From Acanthamoeba lenticulata (lineage: Eukaryota > Discosea > Longamoebia > Acanthamoebidae): DNA of 12,554 nt. The notes below the pieces were generated by a model. The model saw only the letters and a list, made by a program, of their open reading frames with translations, made no database searches and was not told the DNA's origin. Positions 1 to 7,729 of the stretch are shown piece after piece. The stretch's first letter is position 1. Every line of letters begins with the position of its first letter. Made by a program: the position numbers and the translations under genes. The DNA lies in NCBI GenBank assembly GCA_002179805.1, contig NAVB01003778.1:1-12554 (forward strand), written 5' to 3'.

Positions 1-769
1 TGCCTGCGGTGCGTCTCAGCAACGCATCAAATAGGCCTAATTGCACACCAAAGATTTGGTTTGATTTTTTAATTTTCTTTATTTTATTACTTTCCTCAGA
101 TTCCAGATGAAGTAGTGCACTACTACCTCACCAAGACAGGCTTTATGTGCAGTGATGAAAAGATGTATGCTATGCCCGACTTTTTCAAAGTGGCAAGAGA
201 TTAACTCCCCCTCTCTATCTGGATTCAGTCGACGATTGGTTTCGCTGGCAGCGCAGAAGTTTGTGTCTGATATTGCTGAGGATGCCCTTCAGTATTGCAA
301 GATTCGACAGCAGAGTCCGGCCAATCGCGACAAAAACCGCACCAAGGTATCTTGCCTCCCCCTCACAACTCCTGTACGCTGCCACCCCTAACGTCTGATT
401 TTCTCTGTGTTTGCGACCATCATGCAGGAGGTACAGCACCAACCAGGCCGAAGCGTTGTAGGAGAAGCTCAACAGAGAGACTGTTAACATTCTCATCCTT
501 TTGGCAGGGTCAGCGCCTAGTGCTCACCATGGAGGACTTGTCGCAAGCGCTGAAGGAGTACGGCATCACTGTAAAGAAGGTAATCCACCGCCACCTCTGC
601 CAAAAGGGAGAACTCGTGTTGCGCGGCTCAACACAAACACTCACGTGTGTGCGCGCAGCCCGAGTACTTTGTTGATCGAAGCGCGTCGTCCCCCGCAGCG
701 GCACTTTCATCTTCCACATCCGGAGGTAGCACGGCGGGTCCTGACAAAAAGAAGAAGCGCACCAAGTGA
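1..769 (+). CDS. TAF10: TFIID subunit TAF10, 3' part (5' end outside window)
   Basis: TAF10 is a histone-fold subunit shared by TFIID and SAGA; it pairs with TAF3/TAF8 or SUPT7L-type partners in the nucleus. Exons I place: 1-8 (tentative), 100-164, 229-346, 508-579 and 659-769, giving about 123 visible residues. Family landmarks in order are IPDEVVHYYLTKTGF, then RRLVSLAAQKFVSDIAEDAL (first histone-fold helices), then LTMEDLSQALKEYGITVKKP. Frames close exactly: the Ile codon is split AT|T over the intron 165-228, and the introns 347-507 and 580-658 are phase 0. The tail after PEYFVD is Ser/Gly-rich and ends in a basic KKKKRTK, a possible nuclear signal. The N-terminal part, which varies in this family, lies left of the window. 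Identity is firm; the first 8 bases as exon are an inference from a GTGCGT donor at 9. Confidence 0.93.
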
Positions 770-942
770 TCGCCTGTCCCGCATCGCGCCTCTGTGGCTG
801 AAACCACAGCGCACCCAAACAAACTACACGACAGCAGCGATGTACATACCTGAAATATTTTTAAAAGTGACGATTCATTTCCAAGAAATACTTTAATATG
901 AAATAATTAATAGTCGGCCTGAAGTTTTTTGGTGACCAAAAG
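770..942 (+). promoter_or_regulatory. TAF10-MPG intergenic region: 3' UTR hairpin and A+T-rich promoter candidate
   Basis: This 173-bp gap must hold the TAF10 3' end and the start of MPG transcription. Just after the TAF10 stop there is a perfect 6-bp inverted repeat, CTGTGG (792-797) and CCACAG (804-809), around a 6-base loop. From about 850 to 912 the composition switches to A+T-rich (AAATATTTTTAAAA and a TTAATATGAAATAATTAATA run), roughly 30-90 bp before the MPG ATG. That is where a TATA-type core element would be expected, but no single TATA box stands out. The promoter role is inferred from position and composition only. Confidence 0.4.
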
Positions 943-2389
943 ATGAAGCAGCAATCCAAACTAACAACGTTCCTGCGCACGACTGCGGGCGCGAAGGGCA
1001 CACAATCACCTGCCGCGTCTCCCTTGCGCAGCTCCTCGTTGTCTCCGCGACAAACGACTCCCCAAAGGAAGAAGGACGAGGTGGGGGAGGTGCACGATGG
1101 TGCTATACCATGGCCCGAAATCAATCTCACCACCTCTCCCGGCGCCTCTTCTACTTCGACCACACCGTCTGCCCCTGGAAAGCGAAAGCCGGAAGTCAAA
1201 TCTGCCACCACGACCACCATCGAATTGCAGCTCGCCGCATCGCCGGCGAAGCGATTAAAGAAAGAGGAGACGGCCCCTCTGACCCCCGAGCCCAAGCCAG
1301 ACTCGCTCGAGGACATTGAAGAATTCTCTCCAGCCACCAACGAGGAGCTGCTTGCCGTCGACCAGACGAGCTCTATGCCGGTCACAACCAGTGCAGCACC
1401 AGCCTCGACACCGACACAGCACCCGTTCTTCGTGCGCGCCGGAAGGGGCAAGCGCTTGGGGAAGGAGTTCTACGAGCATGACTGCGAGACGCTGGCCAAG
1501 ATGCTGCTCGGGCAGGTCCTGGTCCGCATCACCCACGACAATCAGCGGTCCGTCGACCTTGTCACGCGCCTTGCCTTCTTGGCTCTTTTGTGTGCTCATC
1601 GTGTGGACCTTTGGGCGTCTGTGTATGCACAGGCTGGCGGGGCGGATCGTCGAGACAGAGGCCTACCTTGGTGGAGAGGACAAGGGCGCGCACTCCTATG
1701 GCGGCAAGATCACAAAGAAGAACAAGAGGTACGTCGCCGCCTACGCCAAACGGCCGAAGCTCTGGTCCTCGTCTGTTCGCTCAGCTGCCGTGTTGCGTAT
1801 ACAGCATGTTCGAGCCGCCAGGGACGGCCTACATCTACAGGATTTACGTGACCAACTTCTGCTTCAACGTCTCCTCGCTCGGCGAGGGCGCTGCGGTGCT
1901 GGTTCGAGCGTTGGAGCCGGTGGAGGGCCTGGCCCGCATGCGCGTCAACCGGCTAGCGGGCAAGGTCTCGGGCACGCCCGTCCGCGACGCTGATCTCACC
2001 AGGTACCTTCACCAGAGGACTCTCTCTCTCTCTCTCTCAGTCCGCCCATCGACTCGTGAGCTCACTTGAAATCGCGCACAGCGGGCCTGGCAAGTCCTGC
2101 CAAGCGCTGGAGCTGGACCTGGCCCAGGATGGGCTCGACCTCATCACCTCGGACGTGCTTTGGATCGAAGAAGGCCGAAAGATCGAAGAACGAGACGTCG
2201 TGGCCGGTCCGCGGGTCAATATTGACTACGCCGAAGAGTGGAAAGGTTCCCTTTTCCTCCCGCAACAACCTCATCAATGCGAAGTGACTCTGACCTCTGC
2301 TCCTCTCAGACACGCCACTTCGATTTTACGTCAAGGGCAACCGACACGTGAGCAAGCCAGCCTTCTCCAACCGAGGAGGCAAGAAGTAG
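943..2389 (+). CDS. MPG: 3-methyladenine DNA glycosylase (AAG/MPG family)
   Basis: This monofunctional base-excision repair glycosylase removes alkylated and deaminated purines (3-methyladenine, hypoxanthine) in the nucleus. Five exons, 943-1547, 1633-1728, 1805-2002, 2082-2245 and 2310-2389, join in frame to 380 aa. The catalytic core starts near residue 175 ([20 protein letters not shown]). [20 protein letters not shown] carries the catalytic Glu, the inserting Tyr region and the active-site His. Later come [41 protein letters not shown] and the C-terminal [12 protein letters not shown]. All match the order of mammalian MPG. The first ~170 residues are low-complexity: a PIP-box-like QSKLTTFL at residues 4-11, many SP/TP sites, and basic clusters GKRKPE and AKRLKKEE that could form a bipartite nuclear signal. 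The start ATG begins the only open frame reaching the core. Its 3' end converges on the next gene, 95 bp away. Confidence 0.95.
2020..2040 (+). repeat. (CT)n microsatellite ending in CAG inside MPG intron 3
   Basis: About nine CT units (2020-2038) run directly into AG at 2039-2040, inside the 79-nt intron 2003-2081. The tract looks like an ideal polypyrimidine-plus-AG acceptor, yet homology (the [10 protein letters not shown] exon) requires the AG at 2080-2081. It may act as the pyrimidine tract for the true acceptor or as a decoy acceptor. Confidence 0.85.
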
Positions 2390-2484
2390 TTGGCAAGCGG
2401 CATCAAATGCAGTTCAAACGCGTCAGCGTTAACGTTCCGTTTGCGTTTTTGTTTGCGCCAGCATCACGAGTCGCTGGGGTTTGT
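2390..2484. other. Convergent 3' intergenic spacer, 95 bp
   Basis: This spacer separates the stop codons of MPG (+) and the amidohydrolase gene (-). Both 3' UTRs and cleavage sites must lie in or overlap it. I see no AATAAA on either strand. The only notable content is a T-rich stretch around 2446-2455 on the plus strand. Confidence 0.6.
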
Positions 2485-5400
2485 TCACATGAAGGCAGTG
2501 GGCGTGTTGAGGACAGGGCCTTGCGGCAGCGTCTGGCTGAACGGCAGGATCTGCTCCAGGGAGCTGGCGTCCCACATGCGGCCGTCCTTCATGACCCACT
2601 TGACTCGCGGGCTGTTAGCGATGTCGCTCAGCGGGCTGTCAGCGGCGTCGTAGAAGACCAGGTCGGCCAGCTTGCCCTCCTCGAGCGAGCCCAGGTCGTT
2701 CCCGAGGCCCAGCACCGTGGCCGGACCTGCTCGGCGCGAGCGTGATTTAAATCAGAGACTCTGCGCGCAACGCAACGTTGCGGGCCCGCTGGAGCGCGTA
2801 CCCATGGTCGCCGCGTAGAGGACTTGGTAGGGCGTGAGGTTGCCCTGCCTGAGCATGGCCATCTCCCAGTGGAAGCCAATGCCCTGGATTTGGCCGTGCG
2901 CGCCGGCCTGCACGCTGCCTCCCGCTTTGAAGACCTCCGCTACCGATTGCGCCGTGGCAAAGTGGTGGTAGTCCCAGGGCGCCTCGGCCTTTTCTCGCCG
3001 CAGCGCTCTGGTCGTGGTCATCCAAACCATGTACATCACGCGCGATTTGAGCACTTGACGTGACGATCGTGACACAAAGGGCTGGTGGCGGACCTGGCCA
3101 AGACGGGCGCGTGCGGCACGAAGCGCATGAAGCGCTCGTTCTCCCACACGTTGGTGGTCTGGTACCAGTACTCCTCGCCCCACAGGCCGCCAAAGTTGAC
3201 GATCAAGGTCGGCGTCCAGCCCGTCCCGCTCAGCGCAAAGAGCGTGACCTGTGCGGTCCACAGCGCGATATCGACTGAGCTCGCTTGGTCCAGAGAGGAT
3301 CTTTACGTATGTCGAGAGGACGTACGACGTCGTTGTAGAGCGGAGCCACGGGCAGCGAATGCTCGATGGTGGTGTGGCCGTCCATGATCATGTTGAGGTT
3401 CCAGTTGAAGGCCATGCCGCCCTCGACCACCACGTCCATGGCCAGCTCGCGCGCGGCCTGGAGCAGCCGCTGGCGCGCCGCGCGGGAGGGCTGCATGTAG
3501 GACTTGGCCGAGAAGGCGCCAAAGGCCTTGCGGTACCGCAGCGCCGAGAGGGCGTCTTCCAAGCTGCCGATCTCGACGTGGTAGGGCCCTCCGGCGCCGT
3601 AGATCACGTCGCCCTGTGCACGCAGCGCAGAACGATCAGGCCGGCCTTGGCCATCCCGTGTTGGGGGGGAGGGCGAGGGAAAGATGAAAGGGCCGAGATA
3701 CGGTGCTGTAGATGCGCGGGCCGATGATCTTGCCGCTGCGGACGAGCTCGGCCTCCGTGAACACGGAGCTGCGCGCGTCACGAAGTTGTAAATACAAATG
3801 TATTTTTTTTCTAAACATTATAATGTAATTTGAATTAAATAATAATAATAAAAGAGAGTGGCCACGCACACAACGCCGGCCGAGGGATTGTGGAGGGTGG
3901 TCACGCCAAAGGCCAGGTTGGCCAGCAACTCCCAACTCTGCTTGGGCACGACGTCTCCCGCGCCTGCAAAGAGCCGCGATCAGAGATCGCAGGAAAAGAG
4001 AGAGGCCGGATGGGGAGCGCTGCAGACGCACCCATCCAGTGGGCGTGCGCGTCGATGTAGCCCGGCAGCACCACCTCGCCCGCCATCGGCCTGTCGGTCG
4101 CGCCGTCCGGGCAAGGCACCTCCGCCATCGGGCCCAACTGGCAACACGAAAGCATAGGTTAAAATGATAATCATATTTAATTTAAAAAAGAAAAGAGAAG
4201 GGTGTACAGCTTGGATGCGATCCGCGTTGACGACGAGGCGCGCATTTTGGATTCGCGTGCCCGGCGTCTCGTCACGCGAGGACATCGTGAGGAGCGTCAC
4301 CTGTCCATTGTTCTCTCAAGGTCAGAGCCTTATTGGGCCAAATGATGATGGTGATGTGTACGTTGCTGAAGCACACGAACGTGTTGCCCGTGCCCGTCGG
4401 AGCCGAGAACCCGAGATCGGCCTGCTGGGCCTTGGACGTCATGCATGCAAGGTCCGTGCTGCCACACGCCAGCGCCTGTCACCCGCCAGCCCCGCGGCGA
4501 CCAAAAACTGAGTTGAGGGCGCGCCACAGTAGGAATGGTGTTCCGGAACCGTACCTCCGCGGGGTCGACGAGGTGGAGGTCGTGCGCGAGCAGCCAAGCG
4601 AGGGCCCACTTGCCCGCCTGGCGCACCCAGGTCATGTAATGTGCGCCGTTCTGCGTGAAGCGCCGCAGCCCCTTTGGCTCCAGACCGGCCCGCGACGTCA
4701 ACTCGATTGACTCTGCCATTCGCGCCCACCTCGGAGGTAAAAAGAACGAAAATGAAAACGAAAGCGAAAGCGAAAGCGAAGATAGACGACAGCTCAGACT
4801 TACCGACAAAGGGGGCGAGATAGGCCTGCCCGAACTCGGAAAAGGTGACATGAGAGCCGTCAGGTGCGATGCGGATCATCTCTGCAAACTTGCTCGTGGC
4901 GACGGTGGTCTGCGCCAGTGAGGCGAGATCGATCTTGACCAGCTTCATGGGGTAGTAGCCCTGCTCGACGTAGACCGCCCTCCCGTCGGACGAGTACACC
5001 GGGGCGCGGCCCGCCTCGCTCAGCAGGCGGGGCGTCCACTCGCCCGTCGCGGCGCTGTAGGTGGCGGTGTAGATGCCGGGCCGGTACGAGTACTGCTCGC
5101 CGCTGAGCGTGTCGGCCCCGAAGCGCTGGTACACGATCTCCTGGTCGTTGGCAGGCGAGAACCTCGGGTAGCCGTACCGGCCGCGCGGCAGCGTCACGTT
5201 CTCGATCTGCTCGGCCAATGAAGTGGATCAGTCGACAGCAGGACGCATGAGCCCGAGGGCAAGCAGAGGGAGGACCTTGGTGACGGCGCCGGTGGAGAGG
5301 TCGAGAGACACGATCTCGATGGTGGAAAGCGCCAGATCGTCCCACAGCACGTGCACGAGCTTATCGCCCTGGGCCGAGAAGGACGGGTACGACTCGAGGC

Positions 5401-7619
5401 TCGTGTTCTGGTTCGGCAGCAGCGGCCGAGGCGCACCGCTGGGCAGGGCCTTGACTGCAGTCCACGTGTGGCCGCGTAACGCGTCGTGAGCAACGCCTTG
5501 TCGACGACAATGACGTTGTGGGCGTACCATAGGTCTTCCCAATGGCGGTGTAGGCAGCGTAGTCGACACCGCCCACAGTGGTCATCGACAACGAGTTGGT
5601 CACCTTGACGTCGAACGAATCGGCTCGGTTGCTGTCGTGGGCGAAGCGTGTGAACGAGCGTAATCAAACAAGCAAGCCAAGCGGCGTGACGTACCCGGTC
5701 ACGTTGTAGGTGGTACGGACTGTGTCCGCCAGCTCCAGCCTCACGTTGACCGCGATCGGCACCCCCACGGCCTCGCCATTCGTGACATTGACCCTGTAGG
5801 CGGTCCAAGCCACGGACATGATCAGTGTCTCGAGTGTTTCTTCGAGCGAAGGGACGATCGGACGCGCACCGGACGAGCCTGCCGCCCTTGGCCCAGACGA
5901 CGACCTCGGTGTCGTTGTTGACAAAAGCAAAGCTCGGATAGACGCCCGCGGGTGACGACGACTCCTGCTGGTCAAACTCCAAGAGCCCGTACACGACCTT
6001 CTCGTTGCCCGAGTCGAGGTCGTGCACGACGAGCGACGTGTTGCCGTAGATGCGCCGCACAAAGGCCAGCGTCTTGCCGTCTCGTGAGAGGATCGGGCGC
6101 GCCGCCTGTATTGGTTGACGCACAGCTTGTTGGACATGACTCGCAGCACGCGACAAGTGGTGAGATGAGCACGAACCCCTCCGGGACCACCGGTGACGTA
6201 TTCGGTCGTGTTGGCGACAACGTTGTAGCGCGAGATGGAGAAGATGCCCGCATGCGGATTCTTGTTGTAGGACCAGCCCTGAGAGTCCACGGAGTTCTCG
6301 CTGCATAGCCCCAAAAGACCACCAATCAGCTCCCACCACGGTCTTTGCGTAGACCACAGGCGCGTGTGTCCGGTCGCGACCGGTACCTGAAGTAGACAAA
6401 GATGCCGTCCGGAGAAAAGACGGGCTCCTGGGGCCCGATCTGGGAGGTGGGCGACTTGCGTCCCACGAAGCGCTGGCCCTCGCCCGCCTTGGCCCCGGTG
6501 ATCGGGTAATTCCACAGCTCGCCGCCCGGGATCGAACGGTCCAACACGGTGAGCCACTGATTGCATAGCCCAGCCCACGGTCAGAAGCGCCAGTTGACTG
6601 CGGCCTGTGGGGGGCAAAGATTGGGGAGCGGACCTTCACGGCGATGACAGATTTGCCGTCAGGCGCCCACATCGCGTTCCTGTCCAGTCGCGTGTGACAA
6701 TCGAGACCACATCAGGCGGCGGCGAGAAGGGGAAGAGATACGTGACGGCGCGGTAGGGTTCCTGGGTGACTTGCTGCGCCCGAGCGGGGTCGCTTCGCTC
6801 CATGACCCAGATGTTGTCGCTGCCGGACGCGTCACTGCATTTTGGAACCAGCGTGAGCCAGCGAAAGGCAAAAGGGCGAGCACTGACCACGAGGACGAGA
6901 AGAGCCAACCTGGTGAAGATGATTCGCTTGCCACTGGAGTCGTAGCGCGGTTGGACCTCGTAGGCCGCGCCGCCGCGGAGGAGCTGGGCCTCGCCTCCCT
7001 GTCACGCGGCCCACGGCGTCCAATTGGTTCTTATCCCTTTTTGTCAACGGAGGACGGGAGCTTGGTACCGAGATGGGGACCGCGTAGATGTCGCCAAGCA
7101 GGTCGAACACCAACTCTGTGCCGTCGGGAGACACGTCCACGTTGGTCCATGTGCCTGTTCCGCCACGTGCACGTGTGAATAGAGATGCCCAAAGGCCACC
7201 ATGCAAAGGACTGTGCTCTTGCCTTCTGTGGTGGTAAAGCTGATGATGCGGGAGTGGTTGGCCGCCACATTCCATGGCTGCGCCGGGTACAGTGGGAAGT
7301 CGTTCACGTCGCCGTCGCTCCCTGCCCCAGGCGGCACCTGCCCAACCCCGACATGAGGGATAACGCACTGGAAATTTCTAGGCTCACTGCTGAGCAGGAG
7401 AACAAGAGGGCGTACGGGAATACAAGGTGGGGGTGGTGCGTTGTGCTGGTTGTCGGCATCGGCAACCTCAATGGCAAGGACCGTTGTGGCAATGGCAAAG
7501 GCGACAGTAGTGAGGGCAAGGCCGACCAAAGCGCCAACTAACAGCCGATGGCGAGTGAGCAGACTCTGACTCTCGGCATAGAGGGCCTCAGGCGCATGCC
7601 ACAGCCGCTCGTTCTCCAT
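2485..7619 (-). CDS. Membrane-anchored TolB/WD40-like propeller + metal-dependent amidohydrolase
   Basis: The 23 exons I place are 7416-7619, 7223-7337, 7069-7154, 6910-6998, 6742-6834, 6634-6679, 6387-6556, 6177-6300, 5870-6105, 5695-5793, 5528-5631, 5276-5454, 4804-5206, 4555-4712, 4362-4421, 4208-4300, 4032-4137, 3870-3963, 3702-3768, 3326-3613, 3094-3248, 2802-3007 and 2485-2726. They total 3417 nt (1138 aa plus stop), all frames closing. A short basic cytosolic tail precedes one hydrophobic segment (residues ~26-50), suggesting type II topology. Residues ~75-700 form a TolB/WD40-like propeller (TWTNVDVSPDG, SGSDNIWVM, FSPDGIFVYF, SRDGKTLAFVRR, GGPGG). Residues ~715-1110 are amidohydrolase: PGYIDAHAHW (HxH ~784/786), GAFSAKSYMQP (Lys ~879), DGHTTIEHS, AGAHGQIQGIG and GSLEEGKLADLVF. 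Bacterial homologues of this architecture are secreted and annotated as Tol component/imidazolonepropionase-like. The substrate is unknown. The 3' border of exon 1 and the 5' borders of exons 2 and 15 are uncertain. No close eukaryotic equivalent comes to mind, so bacterial origin is likely. Confidence 0.88.
3769..3869 (-). other. Amidohydrolase intron 18, very A+T-rich with an AAT repeat
   Basis: Donor GTGCGT and acceptor CGCAG bracket a 101-nt intron whose middle (about 3788-3855) is almost pure A/T, including four AAT units at 3838-3849 on the plus strand. Splicing here gives GVV|SVFTEAELV, the family pattern before the AELVR motif. The contrast with the GC-rich flanking exons is extreme. 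Confidence 0.8.
4422..4554 (-). other. Amidohydrolase intron 14, acceptor uncertain
   Basis: The donor after LVDPAE is GTACGG and is phase 0. The next homologous block begins ADLGFSAPTG, the segment that precedes the amidohydrolase domain in this family. Two neighbouring frame-compatible acceptors exist, ending at 4425 and 4422, and differ by one Gln. Neither has a good pyrimidine tract, and an acceptor ending in CTCAACTCAG further upstream would lead into a stop unless a further small intron follows. The exact structure is unresolved. Confidence 0.5.
4744..4781 (+). repeat. Short imperfect CGAAAG hexamer repeat in amidohydrolase intron 13
   Basis: Three exact CGAAAG units (4759-4776) are preceded by degenerate AACGAAAATGAAAA copies. 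Read on the transcribed (minus) strand this is a CTTTCG-rich pyrimidine tract within the intron 4713-4803, which has the window's only textbook GTAAGT donor. Its likely role is as a polypyrimidine tract rather than coding sequence. Confidence 0.8.
7155..7222 (-). other. GC-AG intron (amidohydrolase intron 2)
   Basis: On the minus strand the exon ends ACAGAAG and the intron begins GCAAGA; it ends GGAACAG after 68 nt. Splicing gives FTTTEG|TWTNVDVSPDG, matching the family pattern EGTWMNVDVSPDG without gap or insertion. The nearby GT dinucleotides (GTCCTT, GTGGCC) are phase 0, while the downstream exon needs phase 1, so they would break the frame. AAG|GCAAG is the known consensus for GC-AG introns. 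Confidence 0.75.
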
Positions 7620-7729
7620 GTGTGCGGCCACTGTCAAGGTGCCTCCGCCCGAGGTTGGTGGTTTCTGCAATAATAACCCTTTTCTTTATTTTTCCCTTTA
7701 TTTGATTTTGGCTGATTTTATTCTTTTCC
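7620..7729 (-). promoter_or_regulatory. 110-bp spacer between ARL6IP4-like stop and amidohydrolase start
   Basis: The minus strand here is A-rich (about 7668-7729, with AAAATAAAG resembling a polyadenylation signal) and then ends in TTATTATTGCAG (7676-7665), a good splice-acceptor look-alike, 45 nt before the amidohydrolase ATG. The frame between that AG and the ATG is open (KPPTSGGGTLTVAAH). The spacer must serve as 3' end of one gene and 5' end of the other. A 5' UTR intron or trans-splice acceptor is possible but not shown. Confidence 0.4.

Noticed and set aside
347..507. Extra exon or small RNA in the 161-nt TAF10 intron
   Set aside because: TAF10 homology is continuous from NRTK to GQRLVLTMEDL, and I saw no convincing C/D or H/ACA box pair.
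5194..6672. Long uninterrupted minus-strand open frame of 492 codons
   Set aside because: It runs through exons and introns of the amidohydrolase gene; only parts are in the true frame, and homology needs splicing with phase changes across it.
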